From assembly GCA_033030425.1 (NCBI GenBank), contig JAUFSD010000011.1:248001-312000 (forward strand): 64,000 nucleotides of DNA, written 5' to 3'. Source of the stretch: Verpa conica (taxonomy: Eukaryota; Ascomycota; Pezizomycetes; Pezizales; Morchellaceae). The notes beneath the pieces were generated by a model. It did no database searches and had not been told where the DNA came from. It saw only the letters and a list, made by a program, of their open reading frames with translations. This document shows positions 48,624-62,320 of the stretch, piece by piece; within the stretch, counting starts at the first letter, position 1; each line of letters opens with the position of its first letter. The translations under genes and the position numbers were made by a program.

Positions 48624-51600
48624 CGAACTAAATGGATTTGGATGTGTGGGGTGTGGGGAGGAGGGGGGGGGAAAGCGCAAGGACTGGACTATGGAGGACT
48701 TAATGAGTGTATTCCTTATTTGTTTATTGGTGGGAGTTGAAAAGTCATTTGTTGGGTGGTGCTACTGTATTTGAAAAGAAGCTAGTGGGGGGGAGGGTCT
48801 CAAAAGAGAAAGAACTGATCTGGGTGTGGGGGGAGAGAGGAGACTTTTTTTTTCTTTCTTTTCTTCTTTTCTGCTGGGCAGGATGGTGTTAGGCTAATTC
48901 TAAACGCTTGAATCTTCTATTCGATGTAATATTTTGTCGCAAGTCTTTGCAACTCTTGGTACTGATGCTATAGTGGGGTAGTATAGGGCCTGACTCAGCA
49001 GCAGCATCTATCCGGCTCCGGGTTTGTGAGATGAGATATTGCTGGCGTGGCTGAGGTGGACACGTACAAGGGTGATGCATCTTCACTCGTTGTCACTCGG
49101 CAGGCAAGACGCGTCTTAATACGGGGGGTATTAACCCAAGTCTTAGCTCTGATCTATATCTACATGTATATAGGGGGTCATTTGAATTGTTGTTAGGTTA
49201 TTGTATTAGTACTGATTTAGCCAAGTTCATCTGATCTTCCTTAGTACGCTTGCTCTCTAGTGTTTATAAAGAAGGAGAAACCCAATCCAGTCTGTGGCTT
49301 CTAGCGATTGGTTACCTTTCTACCTGGTTCATAAGGTCTTACCCAAGCCCCCCCCCATCCTCTTCCGCTCTCCCGTGAAGTAACTTTGAGACATTGATCT
49401 GTCTAGCTAGCGGTCAGCGGCGTGGTGCGGGCCGTGGGGGTTACCGAGAAAACTGACTGCGGGTCCGGCCATGGTCTATCAGAAAGTTCACACTAAGCGT
49501 AATATGAATCAACACCTGCCTAAATATCGCCAACCCCGTGTTCGAGAAGTGTAACCAGAAAGAAAAAAAATATTTCCCGGCATCTTGGGGCTCAACAACG
49601 CCTCGATATCACTCCATCGCAGCGTGTTGCAACCCAGTCCAATCATTGCCGCCGCCGCCGCCACCATCATCATCTTCTTTCAACCTATGGCTAGTAGGCA
49701 ATAGCATATTTTCCTCAAGACGTCATAGCTAGTCGCTCGCACCAACCATGAAGGGAAGAATCCTTTGCTTACCCCAGGACGGAAAAAATTCGGCAATGCG
49801 GGGGCGGGGGGTTGTTCTAGAAATGTGAGGGAATAAAAAAAAAATATTTAAAAAAAAAAGTCTCAAGAATCTACCCCCGAATAGAACGATAGCGATGACA
49901 TTTCACATGTGCAATTCTTGTGATCAAGCCAGGTCCGGACGTTAAGCCGTCGCGGAATTCTCCGTGAGGAGGGGTTGACAGGGAAGGGAGTTGTAACTAT
50001 TTCTGTATGGAGGAGTAATATAGCAACAATATTAAGGTTATAATACGATACATCTATAGTTTTTGATTTATTTAGGGGGGAGGGAGGGGGGGGGTATTGT
50101 TACATTGAAAATCGGTTACCGAAACCTCTTATTGCGTATGAATGTGTTACCGAGTTTCGCCGAGGCCTGTGATTGGGGAAAACAAATCTACCATCTTTTG
50201 ATGTGACCTCGATAAATACACTTTATCGGGCGATAACATCAGGGCTACTTGGTTGGTGCTCACCCCCCCTCCCTCATGATCTGCTCACATCATTGATGCA
50301 TATGAAGATCTTCATGAGATCTTTGACCTCGGTCACTCAGGGGTCCTTATCCTGTGAAGGTATGGTGGTTTTTTTTTTCCCCCTTCAGAAGAGCATGTGC
50401 ATGTGTGGTCTTCCTTATCTTCATATCCAGCGCAGAGACGTCGCGAGTTGTTGCCAAGTCTTGCCAAGATGCGCACGCAGCCCTAACCCACTACTAAACA
50501 TTCGATATTAGGAGTCAACATATCAGCTAAGAGATCGAGGCCGAGGTACAAAAAAAACAAATCATGCGGGCCGAAGCGATTCCCTCGTGGTTATTGTTTC
50601 TTCTAGAGCGTGAAGATGCACGGCCTTGGTCTAGTATGCTTTTAGGTAGACTTTGACCACGCCCCCCCCACGTACAATCACAAGTTAGTATTTCCGGGGT
50701 AGGGTTGTAGTTGTATTCCGTGTTCTTTGATTATATTTAGACCCGGGCTGTGGTTGAGATATCATGCCGGGAAAGACAGGCTTAGGGGTCCCTGGGTCTT
50801 GATGTTCCCAATGAGACTAACTGCCTGGTACGTACGAGAGGTTCTCATTCGTTACATAGACAAGGTTTAGTCATCACTTATTAGGCATAGTCGGGATTCC
50901 ATGTCGAATACTTGTATATTGACAAGTAGCGAATTTATACACTTAACCCTATCAGATTACTAACCGTTGCGCGACCGTGACTATTGTAAGTCTCATTTAT
51001 GTCTACTAAATGTGTCACGGAGTGCTTAGTTATTACCGTGGCGATACCATGACTCATCACTCCACACAGTCAAGCGCCCGAGTGACTATTCGTGATAATA
51101 CAGGCATATAATCGGGAGGCAATATAGTTAGACTTATCCGATTGGACTACATTAGCTTGAAACATGCTCTAAAGTCTACTTTCTGCAAGTTTGTACGACA
51201 CAAATTAAACATTCAGCTCGACTATATGCATTTAACCGCAGTATAGATATAACTTCCTGTTATACTTTACTAAATCTGGAACACGACATATCACTCGACA
51301 GTTGGTGGCGAGGCCGAACCATATGTACGTACATCTAGTAGTTCTCAAAAAAAAAAAAAGTGGGGCATAACACCTGAGCTCCTGACGTTATAACAATTTG
51401 TTGATTGAAAAATTAATGCCTAGAAATAATGAAACAAATCCACAAATCTTAGACCTATCTCTGCCGTTGCATGAGCTGTTCGTATTTGATCCCTACATAC
51501 GCGACAGAAAATACGGTTATAGGGTATGGAATTCGTAGCAAAACATCTTCCTTCGCCACATCTGCACCAGCGGCTCAGTCCTCGAATAGCGTACCAAAAG

Positions 51601-52480
51601 TCTACTTCAGATACATGGGGGTACCAGGTTTTCAATAAAAAATACCTGTCAAGATTAACTCACGAGACCGGGAGACAGTAACTACGTCAGAGGTCCCGTT
51701 TATTAGATAATTTAGGGTTTCTCCGTATATGTAGCCTAGCTAGGCGCATTAAAACTAACAAATAAGTGCATTCCCCCCCAAAAATTCAAGGGGGTTCAGC
51801 TTGATCCATAAAACCTAATTGAATTAGTCAGCTTCTCATTATAACGAGTCAGGTTTCTGCTAGGTTCTAGGTAGTGATAGATATTTCCTTTGGAACAAAT
51901 AAGAAAGTTGGTTTTCTCCCCAACTACTGGTGAGGGATATTATTTCCTCATAAAGTATTTTTACCCTCGGTAAGACACTTTTCTCAAGTCATGAGCCAGT
52001 AGGAGCACCTGATGTAGCACGGGGGAGGGGGGTTTCTTGGTCTTTTTTTTCCCTCTTCTTTTTTCTTTTTGTAACTGTATCATATGACGTTCTGCTTCTT
52101 GATTGTTTAGCTACTTGTTGGCTATTATACGTTCTTTTTTTCTTTGTATGAGACTACTTTTTTTTTTTGTCCCGCCTTATGGATATGACAGGGGGCTAGC
52201 ATAATCGTACGAATATTCAGTATTCAGGAACGTCATTTTTAGGGCATTCTCCTTATTTTCTGTCTCTCTTTACGTAATTACGTGGGGGGGGAAGATCTAG
52301 AGCATCTATATGATTAGTGTTTGTCATAAAGCGTCACTCGGTCTTGGCACTGCCAATCCAGCCCTAGCCGGTTCGCTATCCCCGATTCAGGATCTCGTAC
52401 CTGCATGCAGTAAAAATAATAATAGGGTAATAAAATAATAATAAAAAAAAAAAAAAAAATGTGGTAGATTCATTTCCAAT
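48624..52480. other. Gene-free region with low-complexity tracts
   Basis: G-rich and T-rich tracts follow the Zn2Cys6 gene (48650-48880). A CCG/CAT microsatellite is near 49648-49672. The rest is AT-rich. ORFs at 50173-50511 and 51420-51635 show no domain. I see no gene here. Confidence 0.6.
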
Positions 52481-52957
52481 CTAGGTTACATGGTCCGCAG
52501 CACAGATTTTTTTTTTTTCCATTACACATACCTCCCCCTCCCCATATTGGTCAGCCCCCCTCCGATATTCTTCAATATCCCCGGCTCTTGCGTGCTTTAG
52601 GACCCAGTCTTTTAAACATTTTTCGCCATGTGGCCAGGGTATCTTTCCGCCGTCGATTAGGCAAATTTTCCCTCGTCGTGTTCGGATAATGCCCGTTTTG
52701 AGCGCTGTTGTTAGGTCTTTACAGTCGTTTTTTGAATGGCCGCCGCGGCCGCACCAGGTGCAGTAGTGTCGTTTTTGACGGGGCTTCGGTGGGGGGGTTG
52801 GAGGTCTTGGAGAGCCGTATGGGGAGTAGGTTGAATGCGTGGGGGAATTACTGGAGATGTCAGAACAAGATGTGGAGGGTGTGGTCGTAGGGATTGCGGA
52901 GAGGATTGAAAGGATTTCGCTGAGTGTATAGCGGCGATCGATGTGAGGTTGACCCAT
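52481..52957 (-). CDS. CCHC zinc-knuckle protein of unknown function
   Basis: A single uninterrupted frame of 158 aa starts with ATG. The first 60 residues are Ser/Thr/Pro-rich (TLSEILSILSAIPTTTPSTS, then PYGSPRPPTPPPKPRQKR). A perfect CX2CX4HX4C zinc knuckle follows (C66, C69, H74, C79; YCTWCGRGGHSKNDCKDL). After it comes ALKTGIIRTRRGKICLIDGG and a charged C-terminus. Zinc knuckles bind single-stranded nucleic acid and are common in retrotransposon Gag proteins, but also in stand-alone fungal proteins. No protease, reverse transcriptase or LTR is nearby. The GC content is higher than in the flanks, as expected for real coding DNA. It is either a small host gene or a domesticated or relic Gag. 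Confidence 0.6.
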   Translation of the reverse strand: MGQPHIDRRYTLSEILSILSAIPTTTPSTSCSDISSNSPTHSTYSPYGSPRPPTPPPKPRQKRHYCTWCGRGGHSKNDCKDLTTALKTGIIRTRRGKICLIDGGKIPWPHGEKCLKDWVLKHARAGDIEEYRRGADQYGEGEVCVMEKKKICAADHVT

Positions 52958-55732
52958 TGGAGATCGATAGTAGAGTCTTGATGTTTTTATAGTTAGAGTT
53001 GGTAATTATACATTACTATTGAGAAAACATACGTTATCGCAGACTACTGAATCGGGAAATCTCAGTTGAGGTAGATCTTGATTTAGTATATGTGTTTACT
53101 ACCTACGATAAACTATGTTATTTAGCAAAAACACACCAAAAACATTTTTATCAGATAAAGGTAGGTGGGAATCACTTTTCGAGTGATAAAGAACCGAGCA
53201 AAACCTTAAAACTCTATCTTGCGCGAAAATAAGAATTTGGCCTTTAATTATATGGGGGGATCTCAGTCAGCTTTATCTAGGCTGTCGGAGGATTTTTATC
53301 ATGCTTATTATGAAGATCCGCCGATACTAGCTATTAGAGTGCCAAGATAATGAAATCTCTCCGCAAATGACAATCTTAAACGGGGCTCTGGGAGAGCTTG
53401 AGATATATTCGATATACTCCCCGTAGAATAGATCACCGGAGAATTTTGATAGGGACCGGACCCCGGTTTCAAGTTCCAGCTGATCCTATTGCTCTTATGG
53501 TATTAATTTTTCTTTCGCTAGGTAATGATGTGCTACTTCCGGCATGAACCCCCCCTCTCAGTAAGCACCAGCGCAACTCTTTCCCTCTTTATCGGTGTTG
53601 GAGTCGTATCTGCAATTTTAAGTTTTCGATCCTAGAGAATAATGTTACACCCCGGACCGAATTATCCGGTTAGATATTCTATTCCTAGGCCTGTATAAAG
53701 GCATAGGGTATATGTTTTTCCAGGATAAGGTATGCTCTACGCCGTTGATAGTGCTCGGGTATCCATGTTTGTTCTTGGCTACTAATTATCTCAACAGGAG
53801 TGTGGTTATTACTCTATTAGATCTACAGTAACCCAAGTCTTTCCAATGAAGATCTCTACAGGATCCCTGTAAATTAACGTTATGGTTACTGATTGCTACC
53901 TTCCCCTGTGCGGAGAACGTTTCATGTTTCGGGATGGTGTACCGAACCATGGAAGTAGCAACACGAGTATCTGGTGCAACAGTGGAGAGAACACGCGTCA
54001 TACACAACTATACGGCGTTATAAACGAAGAGATAAGACCTAGAGTAGAAATATAGGATATATTACTTGCCCTCAGGTGGCCATATTTATCTCATCCCATT
54101 GTCCTTATGATCAGCCTTGGCATAAATTTATAGTCAGATAGGAGCTTTGGCCGTTCTCTAGTCTATGGTTACGTAGACTTGATAGAAAGGTTAGTAGAAG
54201 TCACTTTGGGATTTTGGTCGCCCTTGGATATCTCTCGTGATCATCACCTTCTCATACTTCCCAGTCGCGACTCTAAATCATACCTCATCTTGCTTCATGG
54301 AGTGTTTTGTATTAACTCTAATCATAGAATACAACCTTAAGTCTGCGGTAATGACTAGATTTCAAGATAACATGACCAGGTCCTATCAGTACAATATCTG
54401 TAGTATATATTTAAGCAAAACGAGGGAACAAAGATTACTTAACTTATACAGTTATGAGATGGAATGTCTACGCCCCTATTACAACTACAGCGAGATCGCC
54501 CTATAAGAACTTATGATAAATTCATTCATTCATTCAATCGCCCTATAAGAATATGAAATTAGAGCAGTATTATATCCTTATAGGGTGGATATCATTGTAG
54601 AAAAGGCTCACCACACACGAAGTAATCCCTGTCTGGTCGGGAGTGCGTGCCCTTACAAGGCGATCATTCTTATAACCCGATACCTTATAGGGCGATTGTG
54701 CTGTGCATGTATCTGATATCAAATAACTTTCGAGAGGCTTAAACACTGTGGCGCGGTGCGGCTCTTCAGGTGTGGCGGTTCCCGAATTAGGTTGCGGCTC
54801 TGAAGGGTGTGGTGTCACCACGCGCGTCATTTCACGGAGAACTCCTTAGATGTCAACAACGACACCTCCATACGCTGCATCATGCGTTTCATCACGCAAA
54901 CAGCTCTTGAGCCTCAGGTTCGGCATCTATCATTTTCTTAATCATACAAAGAGCTTTAATAATGGTACATAGCTAGGTCCGGGAAAAAAACCATACGTGC
55001 CGCATCCACCAACTCACAGTTTGGGGGCAAGAAGCTCAAGTTACAAACTACTAGAAATAAAATTAATGCTTAATGGTGCGTTCGTATATCCTTGTAAGAG
55101 TGCTCAATCAAAGCTAATTCAAGGAAAATGGTGGGCTCTTAGAAAAAGCGACTTTTGGGTATCCTACGTGCCCTACTGGCTCCCGTAGCCAACACAGGGG
55201 CTTATCCAAATGCGGAATCTTGTTTTAGATAGCAAACGGATGACAGATCGACCATGCATCTTTCAGGCAACCAGATATTAAGGCAGCCGCTTTCAGCTTA
55301 CGTCCAGTATGTGTGCTGATATTCTACAATACCCTTTGATCCGGATATATATACTAGAGCCTATGCACTCTATCGCCAACTCTTTATTGGTTTGGTAGGC
55401 TTATCTTTTTCTTTCGTCATCTAGAGGTTTCATGCAGTGGGCCGGAGTAGGTAGGACTGCTGCCTAGATTAATTTGGGTACTTTTGGTTGGATAAGGCAT
55501 CCATTCTACGGAGCGCTAGCTGAAGTGCGGGGGGGGGGAAGTGATATGAGAGAGTTTCCTCTACTTTTACCATCACCTTTTCCAAGAACACGCTCAAAAA
55601 AACAAATCACAACAAAAACCTACCTAAGTGATATAAGTCAACAATATCAGATACAAAAATCGGAACCGATAGCCTTCAGAAGAAAAATAACACAAAGACC
55701 TACCTCTTTTAGCTGCCATCTTAGTTTACCTG
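52958..55732. other. Intergenic region upstream of the NF-X1 helicase
   Basis: AT-rich DNA with one MITE (54535-54698) and no supported gene. The ORFs at 53786-54007, 54237-54506 and 54997-55188 lack motifs. The last 250 bp before 55733 form the helicase promoter; a G run lies at about 55529-55537. Confidence 0.6.
54535..54698. mobile_element. MITE with CAATCGCCCTATAAG ends
   Basis: The left end CAATCGCCCTATAAGAATAT is answered at the right by CTTATAGGGCGATTG. An extra copy of TCGCCCTATAAGAA sits just outside at 54496, separated from the element by an ATTC tandem. The 164-bp element is related in its TATAAGAA words to 651-805. Confidence 0.55.
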
Positions 55733-58700
55733 ATGTCTCTTCTATCCCAAAGTACGCCTAATCGGAGACAAGGCATTTGCAACGACTTCTTGAATGGTAA
55801 TTGCAGAAGAGGCGGTAAATGTAAATTTTTACACGAGAGGAGAGAAACCCCCGGCTCTCCCAGCTCCCCCAGCCCCAGAAGGAACAACGACAACCAAAGA
55901 CGAGGAGGCAGAGGGGGCAGAGGGGGTAGAGGGGGCAGATCCCAGCCCAACGAAGAACTCCCAAGACAAAACGGTGGGCCTACAAATTCGCCTGCTCCTG
56001 CCCCTAGAACGGCAGTTTTAAACATTCGCCCTCAGCAAACGTCTCAGAGAGGGGATGGTTGGAAGAAATATGCAGATTGGCAGCAAAGGTTCACCGGCAT
56101 GAAGCAAGGCGCGTCACAAATTAGGTTCTTCTGGGAGGAAGCTTTGCATATTGTGGAAGAATTGGACCCCAATCTTATCCAGAAGGTTGTGGAACGATTG
56201 GTTGAAAGAGATAACATTGGGCGTCAATTGATAGAACAGGTTGTCAACAACAATTATACTGGCCGCCCTGGGAACGACTATCTTTTAACCTCGATCCCCT
56301 TTCTTCTCTTCTTGACACACCCGGAGCTCATAAATTCCCTTGCAGTCGACCGCCAGGTCGGCACATTATACAACTATCTGTATGGAGTCGATGGAGGCAT
56401 GTGTGTCAATTTTTTTCGGAACCTTGCCGCGCAGCTTAAAGCAGAGTCAGCAGTCGAGGGCCGGAAAAGCGGAGTTTGGAAATCGGCCCTTCTTGGAAAC
56501 CCCGCGAGCTTCTCAAAAGCCCTCGCATCGGTGGTGGAGGGTCTACGGCACACTTTGAAACGCAATCAAAACGCTGGGTTCAACGAAGCCTACAAAACTG
56601 TCGCCGAATCTTTCTGTACACTGTCAATTCTCGTCCCCCAACATGATGCATTTTATACATCTATCGATAGCTCTTTAAAAGAAGTCATTGGAATCCATCG
56701 AAGGGCCAACTTGATCATCGTGGTTCCTACACCACCCCCCGCTGCCCAGGATACAGATAGAAGAACCGTTTTGTCCTCATTCCCTGTTGAAATTGATTAC
56801 CCAGGATATCTCTCAGAGAGGGGCCCTAGACATGACAACGATTCTGTTTCTATTCGTGAAATCTCACTTCTGCCGACACTTGACGAGATCCTCAGTGAAA
56901 GGAAGGATTTTCTTCCGTACAAAGACAGCTCGCATCCACACTTCCTCAGTGGTGTCGACCGGCTTTTTGATACCCACTTCCGTCTACTCCGCCATGACAA
57001 TGTCGCAAGTCTGAAAGACTCTGTTGGCATGGTTTTCGATTTATTCCAGCTTCCTGCAAGGGAAAGGGCTGCGGCCTTCAAGACTGCAACACGCAAAAGC
57101 ATCCAAGGGAATTTGTACGACGATGCGCATGTAGTGTGGGCCAAGTTTGATAAGATGAGAGGTCTAGAAGTAGTATTGAGATTTCAGCAGCCACCCCAAG
57201 TCATCAAAAAAACACCGAGAGAACAGATGAAGTGGTGGGACGAACAAAAAAAGCGTTTTGACAGGGGGACTTTAGCTTGCCTTGTCACCTCCGGCGAAGG
57301 TTTCCGTCGAGCTACCTTTCTCACGATTGCTGGAAAGGAAACAGCTCCAGGGAAAAAAGATGGCCTTGCTACCGGGAAATACGGCCATATATCCGTTCAG
57401 ATAGCCGAGCCAAACAAGCGAAGCGAAGATATCGACTTCATCCTTGAACGGTTGTCACCGTTTGCGCCTCCTATGCGGAACGTTCTACTCGAGTTTCCCG
57501 GAATCATTCCAGCAACATTTCTTCCAGTACTAGAAAATCTCCAGGAACTCAGTAAACGGGGCACGCTTCCGCTTTCTCAATGGATTGCACCCAGTCCCGA
57601 AGGGATTCTCCCAGGCACTGCCACTAACAACTCTGATAACCTGCCTCCCGCATATTCACGAAGTGCAGAATTTCGCTGGAACCTTAAACCTATCTTGAAA
57701 AGCAAGTCGGGGAGCCTCTTCTTGTCCTCTACAACACAACCGGATGACGACAAGATCTTGGACAATCTGGAGAAGATGACAACTTTAGACCGTGGCCAGT
57801 GTAAGGCGCTTATCAATGGTCTAACGAAGGAAATGTCCCTTATCCAAGGCCCACCTGGGACTGGTAAGAGTTACGTTGGCGTTCAACTTGTCACCGTTTT
57901 ACTACACAACAAGCCAATTACAAAGATTGGACCCATTGTATGCGTGTATGTATTCCATGTGCTTTATTCACATATACCCACCAAGCGGTTTCTAATTTAA
58001 GCTTACCGGAATCTCAGTTGTTATACGAATCACGCCTTAGATCAGTTCCTTGAAGAGCTACTTAAAAAGGGTGTCACCAAGATTATCCGAGTTGGTGGTC
58101 AGTCGAAATCAGAAGATCTTCAAGGGAGAAATCTCCAAAGTGTAGCAAAGACAGCAGAAAAAACGCGAAGTGAGAGGAGCAATCTTTCCAAACATCATCG
58201 AAGTCTAGAGGTAATTCATGAGGATGCCGAAAGATACTGCATAGAACTTTCTAGGCGCCCCGATTCGTGGAGTGCTGTCCGTCAGATCATGCAAATAGAT
58301 TTCCCCGATCTTTATAATCAGCTTTCCAGCAATCACCCAACGAAGTCAAGCGAGGTGGATAGGCCAGAGGAGGAATTAGACGAGGATGGCAATCCCCTAG
58401 TTAATGAGGTGGGGCAGGGTGGTACCCCTATATATGAAGAGGAGGAAGAGGGCATCTCTGAGAATCAATGGGAGGAAGTCAGTAATCCCCAAGAGATCTG
58501 GGATGGGTGGCGAGGCGCTCGGAGAAACGCAGCCTGGGACCTTCGAAATGGAAACACCATGGATGACCCTCATCCCGCGCGTACATTAGAAGAGATTTCC
58601 CAATGCGAAGATATCTGGTCTATGCCCTGGGCGGAGCGAGCTCTATTAGTCGAGCACCTTTGTAAACGAGCAGCAGCGTCTCCCATAACTCATCTTACTA

Positions 58701-61700
58701 CATTGGCCCAAGGACAGGCGGCCAAGGTATCGGAATTGAATTCTCAGCGTCACGAAATTGACCGTCGCTGTCTTGAACAAGCCGATGTGATTGGAATCAC
58801 TACTACTGGTCTTGCAAAGCAAGTTTCACTTCTGAGTAGGATAAGTTCGAAGGTCGTCATTTGTGAGGAAGCCGGGGAGGTCTTAGAGGGACATCTTATC
58901 AACGCTATTCTCCCTACATGTCAGCATCTTATCCAAATCGGTGATCACCAACAGTTACGGCCTCAAATTAACACCTTCGACCTCTCTCTAGAAAGTAGAG
59001 GCGGTAAAGTTTTTAGTCTTGACGAGAGCATGTTTGAGAGATTAGTTAACGATAAATCCGTGCTGAAACCTGCACAGCTCAATATTCAACGACGTATGCG
59101 TCCCGGAATTTCGAGTCTTATCAGGAACACATTATATTCGGACCTACGTGATCATCCTACGGTTAAGGAATATCCTGATGTTGTTGGAATGAGAAAAAAT
59201 ATCTTCTGGTTAGACCATGTCTACCCAGAAGCAGGAGGTGACGACTCCGGTCAAGTGAAATCGCACAGCAATGATTGGGAGGTTAAAATGACGCATGGGC
59301 TTGTTCGACACCTGATTCGGCAATCACACTACGATAGTAAGGATATTGCCGTGTTGACACCATATACTGGCCAGCTTCAGAAGCTCCGCCGAGAACTTAG
59401 GTCCAGTTTCGAGGTTATACTGAGTGAAAGAGACGAGGAAGCTTTAGCCCGAGATGGCCTTGAAGACGGTGATGAGCTAGAACTAGAGAAAGATCCTAGA
59501 AATATAGGTGTTAAGAAAGCTAATCTCCTGGACGTCCTTCGAGTTGCCACAGTGTAAGTATTTCATAACCAAGAGTATTGGTAAACAGGATACTAATGTG
59601 AGGTAGTGACAATTTTCAAGGTGAAGAAGCAAAAATTGTAGTTATATCCTTGGTGCGGAGTAACGAGGCAAGAAAGGTTGGCTTCCTTCGGACTACAAAC
59701 CGGATTAATGTACTTCTAAGGTATGTCACATCTAATCACATATTGTTTTGTTATCTAACATTTATGAAAGTCGAGCCAAACATGGCATGTACCTCATCGG
59801 TAATGCTGAAAGTGCGGGATCAATTCCTATGTGGCGAGATGTTTGTCAAATGCTCCGCGATAACGATGCCATCGGGACCCAATTTGCGCTTGTCTGCCCC
59901 CGCCACCGAGACACACCAATACAAGTAGAGGAACCAGAAGACTTTTTACGCTTATCTCCTGAGGGGGGTTGTGACCTTATCTGCGACAAACGTCTTGACC
60001 GCTGCGGTCACCGCTGCTATAGTAAATGCCACTCGGATGGAATGCACAGAGCTGTTTCCTGTGCACAGCCGTGCAATCTTCTCCATGATGTCTGCGGACA
60101 CCCATGCCAACGTCTTTGTAGCGAGGAGTGTGGGCGATGCATGGTATCAGTCAAAAACTTCCTACTCTCCTGTGGCCACTCTGAGGCGAAGATTGATTGC
60201 TGGCGGACCCGACCCGACCAAACTATCACTTGCAGAAAACTGGTAAATAAGGTCGTTCCAGGATGTCGCCATACTGTCAAGGTGCCTTGCTTTTTTGACG
60301 TGAAAAAACCTGATTACAGGTGCCCAGAAGCATGCAATCACATCTTGCCATGTAGCCACACATGTATGGGAACTTGTGGAACTTGCAACAAAATAGTTGA
60401 AGGCAAGAAGCATACCGAGCATGGGAGTTGTAAGAAGCCTTGCGGTAGAGGATTTACAACATGCAACCATAGATGCGAGAAGCCCTGCCATGATGGCTCT
60501 CCTTGTGGTCTTTGCCGTGCGCAATGTGATGTATTTCTCCCTCCCTAAGTAACGTTTTCTTACAATGCTAATTATCTAAGGTTAAATGCGAGCATTCCAA
60601 ATGCCATATGAAATGTCAAGAGTCTTGTGCTCCCTGTGCTGAACCCTGTGAGAATCCTGAACATGTCTATAATTAAATAAGTAGATAAACTAACCCCCAT
60701 AGGCGCCTGGAAATGCGAACACAAAGGTCAATGCCGTATGCCCTGCGCTGCTCCTTGCGAGCGATTCCCATGCGATGAGAGATGCGAGAAAAATCTCCCT
60801 TGTGGTCACAGATGTCCGGCCGTCTGCGGGGAAATCTGCCCAGGGATTGAGTTTTGCCAGACTTGCTGCTCGGAAGAAAGAAAAGAAGACTTAGGAGTCG
60901 ACATGATCGAGTTTTCTCCCTATAATTCTATCGACCTTAACGAGAACCCTATCCTTGTGCTGTCTTGTGGTCACTTTTTTACCCGAGAAACCCTGGATGG
61001 ATACCTAGAACTCTACGGCGCATATTCCATGGATAACCAAGGGAACTATGCTGGATACATTGATCCAGAAGGGAAATTGGATGAGCAGACTCCAAAGTGC
61101 CCTTCTTGCCGTCAGCCTTTGCTACAGTTCAGTGTTCGTCGCTACGGCCGAGTGATTAATCGTGCGGCAATTATGGAGATGACAAGAAGATTCCTCGCTA
61201 GTACATCAAACAGGTACAAAGACTTATCAGATTCTCTATCTGTGATCGAGCGTGAGCTCATTGGATCCCGAGAGAATTTCTTTACCACTATATCTTCTCC
61301 AGATGCTCAAAACACTCAAGCGAAAAAGGATCTCCAGCTAAAAGAGAGGCTTCGGCCGAGCAAGCAAATTGTCAATAGAATAACCAAGTTCTTAGGGGAG
61401 GTCAAAAAACAACAACAACCTGCGACAAGACTATACGAAAGTACAATCACCCTTAAAACTTCGCTGAATCTCCCAGAGACACAAATTGAAGCAACGCTTT
61501 ACTTCCGCCCAGATACGCGGTTAGAGCTGCTTGCAAACATACTAATAATTCGATCAACCCTACTGGATGTCACTGAGCGTACTTTGTTAGCTCATCATCT
61601 CCGCTCCAAAGCCAAGTCCGAATCCGTTATCGATAACATGTCAATCTTCATTGACAAAGTCTCCCAAGTTGCTCTAGCTATGGTTAAAGGGTCTTTTGAA

Positions 61701-62320
61701 TTCTGCCGGAAGGTTATAGGCTCTGCAATGACGCAAAACTTACCCGGAACAGAGGTTGAGGCTATATGTTCGTATTTCATCTCCCTTTCAAGTCTTATTT
61801 ACTAATATGTCTTTCAGGTATATTCGCAAAATTAGCAGCCATCTGGCGCCAACTTCCCCAAGACCAGAAAGTTGACAGGAAATTTAGCAAAGTCGTGGAA
61901 GAAGCAACTATACGCCTAGATCGTGCCGATGAACTTTGCGAAGGGCAGTTTACTGGGGTAGAGGATATGAAGGAAATGCTGGTAACGGTCAGGAGACAGC
62001 TGAATGGTGGTACTTTTTACCAAGATGTCAGCGAGCAAGAGATGGCTGCGGTTGTGAAAGCTATGAAAGCAGAGCTATCGACCGCATATGCTCCTACTGG
62101 GCATTGGTATTACTGTCAAAATGGACATCCAGTGAGTTTACCTCCCCTTACGGAATCGCTACAGCTAACACTTTGATAGTTTACTATTGGCGAGTGTGGG
62201 CGGCCGATGCAAGAGATGAAATGTCCCGAGTGCAACGCACCCGTGGGCGGTAGAAATCACAATCCAGCTGGTGGTGTTCAAAGCGCAGCAGCGCTAGAAG
62301 CCATAGCGAGCCGTGTATAG
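55733..62320 (+). CDS. NF-X1 finger and SF1 helicase protein (ZNFX1/Hrr1-like)
   Basis: Eight exons (55733-57945, 58018-59553, 59607-59720, 59771-60530, 60581-60647, 60703-61767, 61818-62131, 62180-62320) encode 2069 aa. All seven introns (48-72 bp) are GT-AG, and several have TACTAAT-like branch points. A CCCH finger (C16, C24, C30, H34) and an RGG-rich stretch open the protein. The UPF1-like SF1 helicase core has IQGPPGTGKS (about 704-713), VCVCYTNHALDQF across the first splice, ICEEAGEVLE (about 1019-1028), IGDHQQLRP, QRRMRP, VDNFQGEEAK and NVLLSRAKHGMYLIGN. Cys-rich NF-X1-type repeats follow (about 1345-1660). The C-terminal finger is HWYYCQNGHPFTIGECG. ZNFX1 and fission-yeast Hrr1 act with RNA-dependent RNA polymerase in small-RNA silencing (family knowledge), so this is probably an RNAi factor. 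An acidic insertion (EEELDED, YEEEEEG) separates helicase motifs Ia and II. Confidence 0.93.

Noticed and set aside
52330..52400. tRNA-like GGTTCGCTATCCCC sequence
   Set aside because: No acceptor stem or anticodon arm can be paired around it. No convincing tRNA was found anywhere in the window.
54997..55240. Possible further ankyrin fragment
   Set aside because: Only a faint AAA-like word could be read on the minus strand, not enough to separate from chance.
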